DNA of 34,726 bases from JABDPF01 sp037384065 (GTDB taxonomy: Bacteria > Pseudomonadota > Gammaproteobacteria > Xanthomonadales > SZUA-36): assembly GCA_037384065.1 (NCBI GenBank), contig JARROJ010000025.1, positions 1 to 34,726 of the forward strand. The letters run 5' to 3'. The translations under genes and the position numbers were made by a program. This document shows, in pieces, positions 24,755 to 32,667 of the stretch; positions within the stretch are counted from its first letter, which is position 1; each line of letters opens with the position of its first letter. The notes beneath the pieces were generated by a model. It worked only from the letters and a program-made list of their open reading frames with translations. It did not search any database and was not told where the DNA came from.

Positions 24755-25207
24755 TCAGAACAGGGCCTTGATCTTGCCGAGCAGGGCGATGGCCTGCTTG
24801 CGGTCGCGTGCGCTGAGTCCGTCGAACTTTTCTTTCAGAAAGCTCACGTGTTTCGGGAATTCGCTCGCATAGACCCGCTCGCCGCGCCGGGTCAGCGCGA
24901 TGATGGTCTTGCGGCCGTCGCCTTCCACCGCCCAGCGTTCGACCAGGCCTTTTTCCTCCAGCCGGTCGATGACACCGGTCAGGGTGCCCTTGGTGATCAG
25001 GGTGGCGTCGCCGATGTCCTTGCAGGTCATGCCTTCGGTTCCGCCGATCGTGAAGATCACGCGGGCCTGCGAGGGCGTCAGGTTGGCGCCGGACCGGCGC
25101 AGTCCTTCCGCGTCGTAAAGGGAAAACGCCTGGTAGGCGGCGGCGAGTTCGTGCATCAACGGCAGGAATTCCTGCGACGAAGCGTTATCTGCAGTCAGCT
25201 TGGTCAT
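24755..25207 (-). CDS. MarR family transcriptional regulator
   Basis: This 150-residue winged-helix regulator is a cytoplasmic DNA-binding dimer of the MarR family. The core reads LTPSQARVIFTIGGTEGMTCKDIGDATLITKGTLTGVIDRLEEKGLVERW, with recognition helix TKGTLTGVIDRLEEKGL and the wing containing EGDGRKTIIALTRRGERVY. Helices at both ends serve dimerisation. An ATG at 25243 is possible, but it lies inside a perfect 14-bp palindrome that looks like an operator, so 25207 (MTKLTADNAS) is preferred. The gene stands alone between gltD and ppk2 with its own terminator. Its ligand and targets are not visible; autoregulation is likely. Confidence 0.85.
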   Translation of the reverse strand: MTKLTADNASSQEFLPLMHELAAAYQAFSLYDAEGLRRSGANLTPSQARVIFTIGGTEGMTCKDIGDATLITKGTLTGVIDRLEEKGLVERWAVEGDGRKTIIALTRRGERVYASEFPKHVSFLKEKFDGLSARDRKQAIALLGKIKALF

Positions 25208-25235
25208 GGTGGTGCGTGTCCGGTCGCGGGGGGCC

Positions 25236-25249
25236 GTTCTCATGAGAAC
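25236..25249. promoter_or_regulatory. 14-bp perfect palindrome upstream of marR
   Basis: GTTCTCATGAGAAC is a perfect palindrome 29-42 bp ahead of the chosen marR start. MarR proteins bind palindromes of this size in their own promoters, so autoregulation is the simplest reading. Clear -35/-10 hexamers around it were not found. Confidence 0.5.
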
Positions 25250-25302
25250 ATACCCATGGTACGACCGGTGGTCGGCGCGGGGTAATGATCTAAGTCAGCC
25301 GT

Positions 25303-26736
25303 TCAGGCCGTTTTCAGCCGGGGTTGGCTGGATTCGAGGTGCCGAATGATCGACAACGCGGCCTCGCGGGCGTCGGCAATCGCGGTCACGACCAGATCGG
25401 AGCCGCGCACCATGTCGCCGGCGGCAAAGATGTTCGGGTTGCTGGTCTGGCCCGGCAGGCGGTCTTCCATGCGCACGAGCCCGGCGTCGTCCGTCCTAAC
25501 GCCGATCGCCTCGAGCCACTTCGGCGGGCTCGGGCGGTAGCCGAAGGCGAAGATCAGCGCGGTCGCCGGCAGCACCTCTTCGCTGCCTTCGATCGGTTCG
25601 GGCCGCGCGCGGCCGCCTGCGCCCTTGATCAGGCGCGTGCGCAGCACTTCGAGGCCGGTCAGGCGGTTGCCTTCGTGCACCAGCGCCACGGGCGAGGTAT
25701 TGAACGCGAACTGCACGCCTTCCTTCATCGCGTGCTGCACTTCGCGCTGGGAGCCCGGCATATTGGCCTGGTCGCGGCGATACACGCACTGCACCGAGGC
25801 CGCCCCCTGGCGTATCGCCGTGCGCACGCAGTCCATCGCCGTGTCGCCGCCGCCGAGCACCAGGACGTGCTCGCCGGCCAGGTCGATGTGCGGAAAGCCG
25901 GGCAGGTCGAGTTGATACAGCTGCGCGGTCTGCCCGATCAGAAATTCCAGCGCGGGTACGATGCCGCCCTTCTCGACGCCCGGCAGGCGCGCCTCCACCG
26001 GCGTGTAGGTGCCGGTGCCGAAGAACAGCGCGTCGTGCATCTTCTCGAGCTCATGGGCCTGGATGTCGCGGCCGATCTCGCAGTTGAGCTTGAAATGCAC
26101 GCCGGCGCCCTCGAGCAGTTCGCGGCGGCGCTGCATGACCCGCATTTCCAGCTTGAAGTCGGGGATGCCGAAGGTCAGCAGGCCGCCGATCTCGGGGTAG
26201 CGGTCGTACACGGTCACGCTGACGCCGTTGCGGGTCAGCACGTCGGCGCAGGCCAGGCCGGCCGGTCCCGCGCCGACGATGCCGACGCTCCACGGCCGGG
26301 TCTTGACGTGGCCGAGCTTCGGCCGCCAGCCCTGGCGGATCGCTTCGTCGACGATGTACCGTTCGATCGCGCCGATCGTGACCGCGCCGAAACCGGTGGC
26401 CAGCGTGCAGGCCTGCTCGCAGAGCCGGTCCTGGGGGCAGATGCGCCCGCAGACCTCGGGCAGGCTGTTCGTCTCGTGGCACAGGTCGGCCGCTTCCATG
26501 ATCCGGCCCTCGCCGGCCAGTTTCAGCCAGTTCGGGATGTAGTTGTGCACCGGGCACTTCCATTCGCAATAGGGATTGCCGCAGTCCAGGCAGCGCTCGG
26601 ACTGCTCGGCCGCCTCGTCCTGCGCGTAGGGTTTGTAAATCTCGCGGAACTCGCTGCGGCGCACCTCGATCGGGTACACGTCCGGGTCCTGCCGCGGGTG
26701 TTCGAGGAACGTGAACGGGTCGTGTTTCTTCGTCAT
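25303..26736 (-). CDS. gltD: glutamate synthase (NADPH) small subunit
   Basis: The small (beta) subunit of glutamate synthase takes electrons from NADPH to FAD and hands them to the large subunit through [4Fe-4S] clusters. The product has 477 residues from the ATG at 26736 (MTKKHDPFTF), which has GGTGA five bases upstream; the frame extends to 26811 only by running into gltB. Two cysteine sets are intact: C49, C52, C57, C61 (CLDCGNPYCEWKC) and C96, C100, C106, C110 (CGRICPQDRLCEQAC). The FAD loop VGIVGAGPAGLACA (151-164) and the NADPH loop VLVLGGGDTAMD follow. It starts 10 bp after gltB, forming a gltBD operon read leftwards. Confidence 0.95.
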   Translation of the reverse strand: MTKKHDPFTFLEHPRQDPDVYPIEVRRSEFREIYKPYAQDEAAEQSERCLDCGNPYCEWKCPVHNYIPNWLKLAGEGRIMEAADLCHETNSLPEVCGRICPQDRLCEQACTLATGFGAVTIGAIERYIVDEAIRQGWRPKLGHVKTRPWSVGIVGAGPAGLACADVLTRNGVSVTVYDRYPEIGGLLTFGIPDFKLEMRVMQRRRELLEGAGVHFKLNCEIGRDIQAHELEKMHDALFFGTGTYTPVEARLPGVEKGGIVPALEFLIGQTAQLYQLDLPGFPHIDLAGEHVLVLGGGDTAMDCVRTAIRQGAASVQCVYRRDQANMPGSQREVQHAMKEGVQFAFNTSPVALVHEGNRLTGLEVLRTRLIKGAGGRARPEPIEGSEEVLPATALIFAFGYRPSPPKWLEAIGVRTDDAGLVRMEDRLPGQTSNPNIFAAGDMVRGSDLVVTAIADAREAALSIIRHLESSQPRLKTA

Positions 26737-26746
26737 GCGGCTCACC

Positions 26747-29700
26747 TCAGGCCTTGACCAGGCGCAGCGGAACGTCCTGCTGCGAGATTTCGTTGCTGGC
26801 GGCCAGTTCACGGGGCACGATGTAAACCCAGTTCGGCAACATCATTTCCCAGGAATCCAGCACCCGGCGGCCCCATTCGCTGCCCGTCAGGCTGACGTGG
26901 CTCGAAACCAGCGCCTTGAGCCGGCGGCGCGGCGCGTCGAACTGCTGCTCCTCGAGCGGCGTGGCGTCGACGAACTCGGGGTTCAGGTAACGCTCGGTCA
27001 GGTTGTTCGGGTCGAGCACGAACAGTTCGCCGCCCGTCATGCCGGCCGCCAGGTTCGGACCGAACGGGCCCATGATGACCACGGTGCCGCCGGTCATGTA
27101 CTCGCAGGCATGGTGTCCGGCGCCTTCGACGACCGCCTGTGCGCCGGAGTTGCGCACCGCGAAGCGTTCGCCGGCCTGGCCGTTGGCGAACAGCTCGCCT
27201 CCGGTCGCGCCGTACAGGCAGGCGTTGCCGCAAATCACGTTGCGCCGGGCGTGGGCGCGGTCCGACTCGTTGGTGGTCAGCACGATGCGCCCGCCCGACA
27301 TGCCCTTGCCGACGTAGTCGTTGGCGTCGCCCTCCAGGTACAGCGAGACCCCGGGCGGGTTCCAGCAGCCGAGACTCTGCCCGGCCGTACCCTCCAGGCG
27401 AACCTGGAGGCGTTCCGCCGGCAGACCTTCGCGGCCGTGGCGGCGGGCCACCTCGCCTGCCAGCATGGCGCCCACCGAGCGGTCGTAGTTGCGCACACCG
27501 AAATGCCCCGACCAGCTTTCGCCGGCGTCGAGGGCTTCGGCGCAGGCGGCGACGATCTCGCGGTTCAGACGCCCCTGGTCGTACGGCGGGTTGCGTTCGG
27601 TGCTGCACCACGGCGTTTGCTCGCCGCGCGTGGCCGCCGACGCCAGGATCGGCGCCAGGTCCAGCGCATTCTGCTTGGGCGTCGTCCCGGGCAGCTGTTC
27701 GAGCAGGTCGCTGCGCCCGACCAGGTCGTTGAAGCGCGTCACGCCCAGCGTCGCCATGATTTCCCGCACGTCGCGGGCCAGAAAGCGGAAGTAGTTCATG
27801 ACGCGCTCGGGCAGGCCGTGGAAGTGCTTTTCGCGCAACTCCTCGTTCTGGGTCGCGACGCCGGTCGCGCAGTTGTTGAGGTGGCAGATGCGCAGGTACT
27901 TGCAGCCCAGCGCGACCATCGGGCCGGTGCCGAAGCCGAAACTCTCGGCGCCGAGCAGCGCGCCCTTGACGACGTCCAGGCCGGTCTTCAGGCCACCGTC
28001 GACCTGCAGCCGAATCTTGTGGCGCAGTTCGTTCTCGACCAGCGCCTGGTGGGTTTCCGCCAACCCCAGCTCCCATGGCAGGCCGGCGTACTTGACCGAG
28101 CTGAGCGGGCTGGCGCCGGTGCCGCCGTCGAAGCCGGCGATGGTGATCAGGTCGGCGTAGGCCTTGGCGACGCCGACGGCGATGGTCCCGACCCCCGCAC
28201 CGGAGACCAGCTTGACCGAGACCAGCGCCCGCGGGTTGACCATCTTGAGGTCGAAGATCAGTTGTGACAGGTCCTCGATCGAGTAGATATCGTGGTGGGG
28301 CGGTGGTGAAATCAGCGTCACGCCGGGCGTCGAGCAGCGCAGCGCGGCGATCTGGGCCGTGACCTTGTGGCCGGGCAACTGGCCGCCCTCGCCGGGCTTG
28401 GCGCCCTGCGCCACCTTGATCTGCAACACGTCGGCGTTGACCAGGTAGTGCGCGCTGACCCCGAAACGCCCGGAGGCGACCTGCTTGATGCGGGAATTGC
28501 GCTCGGACGCGAAGCGGTTCGGATCCTCGCCGCCTTCACCGGAGTTGGAGCGCCCGCCGAGGCGGTTCATGGCGATCGCGAGCGCCTCGTGCGCTTCCGG
28601 CGACAGCGCCCCGATCGACATCGCCGCGGTGTCGAAGCGGGGGTAGATGGTGTCCTCGTGCTCGACGGTGTCCAGCGGCACGCCGCTCGCCGGCAGCTTC
28701 AGCCCCAGCAGGTCGCGCAGCGCCAGCGTCGGGCGCCGGTCGACGGTGTCGGCGAACTCGCGGTAATCCTGCCAGTCACCGCTCGCAACGGCGCGTTGCA
28801 GGGACATCACGACGTCCGGATTGTAGGCATGCTCTTCGCCGCCGCACATGAAGCGGTACAGCCCGTCGCGTGTCGGGCGTACCGGTTCGGTCCAGGCCTG
28901 TTCGGTTTGCCGTTCGACGTCCGCCTCCAGCTCGGCGAAGCCGGCCCCCCCGATCTTGGTCGCGACCTTCGGGCAACACAGGGCGGTGACCTCGGGCGCC
29001 AACCCGACCGCCTCGAACAACTGCGAGCCGCGGTAGCTGGCCATCGTGCAGATGCCCATTTTGGACAGAATCTTCAGCAACCCCTTTCGAATGCCGCGGC
29101 GGTAGTTCTTGCGCAGCTCGATCGGATCGCCCGCGAGCGCCCCGGAGGCCTGTTGCTGGTTGATGCTCTGAAACGCGAGGTACGGATAGATCGCGGTCGC
29201 GCCGAGTCCGAGCAGCACCGCGAACTGGTGCGGGTCGCGCGCCGATGCGGTCTCGATGACGATGTTCGCGTTGGGCCGCTCGCCGGCCTTGAGCAGGGCC
29301 TGGTGAACCGCGCCGACGGCCAGTGGCGCCGGCATCGGCAGGTGGCCGATGCTCACGTCGCGGTCACTGAGCACGATGATCGTGGCGCCGTCGCGGACCG
29401 CCGCCAGACAGGCATTCGCGAGCCCCTCCAGGGCGGCCTGCAGGCCGACGAAGTCGGGGTCGAAATTCAGGCTGAAACGGACGTTGCGGTAATAGCGCTG
29501 GTCCAGCTTGAGCAGGGTCTGGTACTTGACGTAATTCAGGACCGGCCACGGCAACAGCACGCGGTACGCATGCGACGCGGTCTCGTGAAACACGTTGTGC
29601 TCGCGCCCGATGCAGGTCTCCAGTGACATCACCGCGGATTCACGCAAAGGATCGATCGGCGGGTTGGTCACCTGCGCGAACGATTGCCGGAAATAGTCGT

Positions 29701-31237
29701 AGATCGAGCGATTCCGCGTCGAGAGCACGGCCACCGGGGTGTCGTCGCCCATCGAACCGACCGGCTCCTGGGCCTCCATCGCCATCGGGTTGATGATGGT
29801 GTCGATTTCTTCCTCGCCGAGGCCGAACAGGCGCTGGTAGATCGGCAGCCGATCGGCCGATTCGCGCATGAACTTGTTGGCGGCCTTGCGCTCCTGCTCG
29901 TCGTTGTTCCACACGCGAACCACGTTCTCGGTCATCCACTCGCGGTACGCATGGGTCGCCTTGAGCGAGTCGTCGATGGCGTTGTTGGTCCACAGGCGGC
30001 CGGTTTCGGTGTCCACGGCGATCATTTCGCCGGGGCCGAGGCGGCCGCGCCGCTCGATGCGGTCGGGCGGACAGTCCCAGACGCCGGATTCGGAGGCGAC
30101 CGTGAAAATGCCGTCGTGGGTGATGCTGTAGCGGGCCGGGCGCAGGCCGTTGCGGTCCATGTTGCAGCTGGCCATGCGGCCGTTGGTGGCGACCACGCCG
30201 GCCGGGCCGTCCCAGGGCTCCTGGTGCATCGAGTTGAATTCGAGAAACGCCTTCAGGTCCGGGTCCATGTCGTCGCGGATGGCCGGCGGCAGCAGCAGGC
30301 GCATGGCGCGGAAGATGTCCATGCCGCCGGCCAGAAACACCTCGAGCAGGTTGTCGAGCGACGAGGAGTCCGAGCCGCCCTCGTTGACCAGGTGCGAGAG
30401 TTCCTCCAGCCGTGGCAGCAGCGGCGAGTGCAGAATCGCGCCCCGCGTGTTGGCCCAGTCCCGGTTCGCGTTGACGCTGTTGATCTCGCCGTTGTGCGCC
30501 AGGTAGCGGAACGGCTGGGCGTAATTCCAGCGCGGCAGCGTGTTGGTCGAGAAGCGCTGGTGGCAGATGCCGACCGCCGAGGTCATGCGCTCGTCGCGCA
30601 GGTCCGGATAAAAATCACCCAGGTGCTCGGCCTGCACCAGGCCCTTGTAGACCATGGTGAGGTTGGACAGGGTGACCACGTAGTACAGGGGGTCCGGGCG
30701 CGTCAGCGCGCGCTCTTCCTCGAAGGCCAGGCGCCGCGCCGCGAACAGTTGACGCTCGATGTCGTGCGAGCGCCAGCCGGCCGGCGCGTTGACGAACACC
30801 TGGTAAATGGCCGGCATGCTGGCCAGCGCCTGCTTGCCCACGACCTCCGGACGGGTCGGGACCTCTCGCCAGCCGGCGACTTCCAGCGCGGAGTTTCGCA
30901 GGTGCCGGGTCAGGATCTTCTTGCCGCGCGCGATCCGTTTGGCGTCCGGCGAAAAGAACACCAGGCCCGAGGCGAAGCGCTCGTTCAGGCGAATGTCGTT
31001 CTCCGCCGCGACTTCGCGCAGGAACGGTTCGGGAAACTGCAGCAGGATGCCGCAGCCGTCGCCGGACTTGCCGTCGGCGGCCACCGCGCCGCGATGGGTC
31101 AGGCGGGCCAGGCTTTCCAGCGTGGTCTCGACGAGCCAGTGGCTCTTCTGGCCGTCCATGTGCGCCAGCAGGGCAAAGCCGCAGTTGTCGCGGAAGTCGC
31201 GAAGGGGGTCGTGCAGTTTCACGCTACGCTGGGTCAA
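26747..31237 (-). CDS. gltB: glutamate synthase (NADPH) large subunit, TTG start
   Basis: The large subunit makes two glutamates from glutamine and 2-oxoglutarate. No ATG fits the N-terminus. The TTG at 31237 is chosen because AGGAG lies seven bases upstream, giving 1496 residues with the processed nucleophile at C19 (DNCGFALLAHMDG), as in E. coli GltB, where a short propeptide is cleaved. The open frame to an ATG at 31468 would run through the promoter. Domains in order: class-II amidotransferase (19-~430, HRGAVAADGKSGDGCGILLQF), central domain, FMN-binding synthase domain (FDGGTGASPLSSVKYAG, LQVDGGLKTGLDV) with the [3Fe-4S] cysteines C1112, C1118 and C1123, and the C-terminal beta-helix GXXGXXXG domain. 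The gltD gene follows 10 bp later. Confidence 0.95.
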   Translation of the reverse strand: MTQRSVKLHDPLRDFRDNCGFALLAHMDGQKSHWLVETTLESLARLTHRGAVAADGKSGDGCGILLQFPEPFLREVAAENDIRLNERFASGLVFFSPDAKRIARGKKILTRHLRNSALEVAGWREVPTRPEVVGKQALASMPAIYQVFVNAPAGWRSHDIERQLFAARRLAFEEERALTRPDPLYYVVTLSNLTMVYKGLVQAEHLGDFYPDLRDERMTSAVGICHQRFSTNTLPRWNYAQPFRYLAHNGEINSVNANRDWANTRGAILHSPLLPRLEELSHLVNEGGSDSSSLDNLLEVFLAGGMDIFRAMRLLLPPAIRDDMDPDLKAFLEFNSMHQEPWDGPAGVVATNGRMASCNMDRNGLRPARYSITHDGIFTVASESGVWDCPPDRIERRGRLGPGEMIAVDTETGRLWTNNAIDDSLKATHAYREWMTENVVRVWNNDEQERKAANKFMRESADRLPIYQRLFGLGEEEIDTIINPMAMEAQEPVGSMGDDTPVAVLSTRNRSIYDYFRQSFAQVTNPPIDPLRESAVMSLETCIGREHNVFHETASHAYRVLLPWPVLNYVKYQTLLKLDQRYYRNVRFSLNFDPDFVGLQAALEGLANACLAAVRDGATIIVLSDRDVSIGHLPMPAPLAVGAVHQALLKAGERPNANIVIETASARDPHQFAVLLGLGATAIYPYLAFQSINQQQASGALAGDPIELRKNYRRGIRKGLLKILSKMGICTMASYRGSQLFEAVGLAPEVTALCCPKVATKIGGAGFAELEADVERQTEQAWTEPVRPTRDGLYRFMCGGEEHAYNPDVVMSLQRAVASGDWQDYREFADTVDRRPTLALRDLLGLKLPASGVPLDTVEHEDTIYPRFDTAAMSIGALSPEAHEALAIAMNRLGGRSNSGEGGEDPNRFASERNSRIKQVASGRFGVSAHYLVNADVLQIKVAQGAKPGEGGQLPGHKVTAQIAALRCSTPGVTLISPPPHHDIYSIEDLSQLIFDLKMVNPRALVSVKLVSGAGVGTIAVGVAKAYADLITIAGFDGGTGASPLSSVKYAGLPWELGLAETHQALVENELRHKIRLQVDGGLKTGLDVVKGALLGAESFGFGTGPMVALGCKYLRICHLNNCATGVATQNEELREKHFHGLPERVMNYFRFLARDVREIMATLGVTRFNDLVGRSDLLEQLPGTTPKQNALDLAPILASAATRGEQTPWCSTERNPPYDQGRLNREIVAACAEALDAGESWSGHFGVRNYDRSVGAMLAGEVARRHGREGLPAERLQVRLEGTAGQSLGCWNPPGVSLYLEGDANDYVGKGMSGGRIVLTTNESDRAHARRNVICGNACLYGATGGELFANGQAGERFAVRNSGAQAVVEGAGHHACEYMTGGTVVIMGPFGPNLAAGMTGGELFVLDPNNLTERYLNPEFVDATPLEEQQFDAPRRRLKALVSSHVSLTGSEWGRRVLDSWEMMLPNWVYIVPRELAASNEISQQDVPLRLVKA

Positions 31238-31295
31238 ACAGGGGCTCCTGGGACGTTCGGTTAACGGGCGCGGAAGCGTCACTACCGCAAAATAC

Positions 31296-31323
31296 AATCT
31301 AGCCGAAGCCCCATCATTGCGAA
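31296..31323 (-). promoter_or_regulatory. candidate promoter of gltBD
   Basis: On the minus strand TAGATT (complement of 31296-31301) is preceded 16 bp upstream by TTCGCA (complement of 31318-31323). An AT-rich tract at 31325-31345 further upstream could serve as an UP element. Transcription would begin near 31289, about 50 bases before the TTG start. A perfect 12-bp palindrome ATTATTAATAAT (31352-31363) lies upstream and might bind a regulator. Confidence 0.4.
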
Positions 31324-31561
31324 ACTTAATATTTTGAATAGATACGGCGCGATTATTAATAATTGGCTTGGCGCGCACCGCGTGCTTGACGTCTGTGACG
31401 GGAGTGATTAGCGTTAGGGGCGCATGGCGAAGCTCAGGAAGAGCGCAGGCAGACAGGGATGTACCCATAAAATCCCGGGAACCGCAACGCGACCCGTGGA
31501 GCCCTCATACCATCCCCTTACGCAACGGTACCGCTCTCCTGGTAGACCTTAGCCTTGTGCA

Positions 31562-31730
31562 GCTCCCATGGAGAGGGACTGCTGATGCGGCGTGCGCATC
31601 CGGACAACGCGCGGCCCGGCCCGGGATGGCCTTTATTGAGCTTCCACGGAAGTGGTCGGGATGAGAATACGGTGCGGCCGGGCATGCCTGCGAGCGGGGC
31701 GCAAGCCCCACTCTCCATGGGGGCCTTTTT
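31562..31730 (+). ncRNA. possible structured non-coding RNA
   Basis: The 516-bp gap between gltB and the next gene contains no plausible protein gene. CCCATGGAGAG (31565-31575) pairs perfectly with CTCTCCATGGG (31711-31721), extendable with one G-U pair. Inside are GATGCG/CGCATC (31584-31600), GCCCGGC/GCCGGGC (31614-31620 with 31677-31683), CCAC-GGAA-GTGG and GGGGC-GCAA-GCCCC (31696-31709). The 3' end runs into CTTTTT. This looks like a transcribed, folded RNA of about 170 bases. It matches no RNA family I recognise (6S, SRP RNA, RNase P and tmRNA motifs are absent), and the GGGGC hairpin also resembles a REP element. Confidence 0.35.
31705..31730 (+). terminator. forward-strand intrinsic terminator
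   Basis: GCCCC (31705-31709) pairs with GGGGC (31720-31724), followed by C and five T (31726-31730). No forward-strand CDS precedes it, which suggests that a non-coding transcript ends here. A short hairpin with competing pairings makes this moderate evidence. Confidence 0.45.
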
Positions 31731-31753
31731 ATCGCGGCGGACCGACGACCGGG

Positions 31754-32065
31754 TCAGGAGGCCTGACGGTTCGTCGACGCGCGGTGCGACCGCAATTCCT
31801 CCAGCTGCCGTTCGAGTTCTTCGAAGCGCTCATGCATGCGATCCAGGTTGTGGTCGACGATCTGCGCCAGCACGATGCCGGACGCCTCGCTGTAATCGAC
31901 GTCCGACCAGGCGATCGACAGGGTGGCCCAGACGGTGAGGAACGCGACCACGAAGCCCCACTGGGGATGCCCGGCTTGCCACAGCAGGGACGCGGCGACA
32001 AAAGCGGCGCTCAGCGCACAGGTCGCGATCAGGCTGCGTTGCCAGGGGCCAATTTTGCGCTTCAT
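31754..32065 (-). CDS. small membrane protein with C-terminal coiled coil, unknown function
   Basis: This 103-residue protein has two predicted membrane helices, about residues 11-29 (SLIATCALSAAFVAASLLW) and 34-52 (PQWGFVVAFLTVWATLSIA). A soluble tail follows that is rich in charged residues and likely coiled coil (AQIVDHNLDRMHERFEELERQLEELRSH). GGAGGT stands five bases before the ATG, a strong ribosome site, so the small gene is credible. No family is recognised. It lies downstream of the MarR-like gene in the same direction, with about 140 bp between them, and may share its transcript. Confidence 0.65.
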   Translation of the reverse strand: MKRKIGPWQRSLIATCALSAAFVAASLLWQAGHPQWGFVVAFLTVWATLSIAWSDVDYSEASGIVLAQIVDHNLDRMHERFEELERQLEELRSHRASTNRQAS

Positions 32066-32206
32066 CGTGAACCTCCGTCGGCCGGCGTTCGCGCGCCGGG
32101 ATTGGTCAGGGGAGGCTCAGGTTAGCGGTGCACCGCCGCTGCGGCTTGACCCGCGCGGACGAGTGTTTGACCTTTGGGTCCGGGCTCGCGCCCGGCGGTT
32201 CTGCGT

Positions 32207-32602
32207 TCAGCCGGCAGGCTGCAGGGACGCGCTGAACTGCTGGATGTCCTTCACCAGGCGCCGGTGCACCCGCCTGCCGTCGCCGGTCAGGTACAGGCGC
32301 CGAACGCGCCGGTCGGCCGCATCGGTCGCCTGGCGGATCCAGCCGCGGCCGCCGGGCGTGTCGCCGAGCTGTGAAATCACGCGGGACACGGTTTTGGCCG
32401 ACAAACCCGTCAGCCGGGCGATTTCGACCTGGGTGCTGCCCTCGTTGAAGGCGACACACCAGAAAACGGCATAGCTGGACAGGGATGCTTCGGGTTGGCC
32501 GAGCAGTTTGAGCGGCTGCGCAAACGCGCGCGAAAAGAGACCGGTCATGGCCCGGTCGGTCATGGCGGCAGTCGCATTGATGGTTTCGGTCTTGTCGTTC
32601 AT
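32207..32602 (-). CDS. MarR-like winged-helix transcriptional regulator
   Basis: This 131-residue DNA-binding protein has a MarR-type winged helix: STQVEIARLTGLSAKTVSRVISQLGDTPGGRGWIRQATDAADRRVRRLYLTGDGRRVHRRLV, with recognition helix SAKTVSRVISQL and a basic wing. It is shorter than usual for the family, with the C-terminal dimerisation helix reduced to DIQQFSASLQPAG. No ribosome site is seen before the ATG at 32602. The gene follows the CarH-like regulator 65 bp downstream in the same direction. The two may act together in one light- or stress-response circuit, though that is only inferred from position. Confidence 0.75.
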   Translation of the reverse strand: MNDKTETINATAAMTDRAMTGLFSRAFAQPLKLLGQPEASLSSYAVFWCVAFNEGSTQVEIARLTGLSAKTVSRVISQLGDTPGGRGWIRQATDAADRRVRRLYLTGDGRRVHRRLVKDIQQFSASLQPAG

Positions 32603-32622
32603 CGGCGTAGTTTATCAGTGAT

Positions 32623-32657
32623 TATTCGACGCATAACTTTTTATCGAACCATAACTT
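32623..32657. repeat. 18-bp tandem repeats upstream of the MarR-like gene
   Basis: Two copies of a 17-bp motif sharing TCGA and CATAACTT lie at 32623-32639 and 32641-32657 with an 18-bp period; 13 of 17 positions agree. They fill the AT-rich gap between the CarH-like gene and the MarR-like gene, overlapping any promoter there (AATAAT on the minus strand is a possible -10). They could be regulator sites for the MarR-like protein or another factor. Confidence 0.4.
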
Positions 32658-32667
32658 AGTGACCCTT

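Noticed and set aside
31505..31718. Short minus-strand frames of 66-68 codons in the gltB upstream gap
   Set aside because: They are antisense to the structured stretch with a terminator; Pro/Arg-rich, no ribosome site.
31562..31730. 6S RNA, SRP RNA, RNase P RNA or tmRNA
   Set aside because: The overall long hairpin recalled 6S RNA, but the central bubble could not be matched, and the conserved motifs of the other RNAs are missing.
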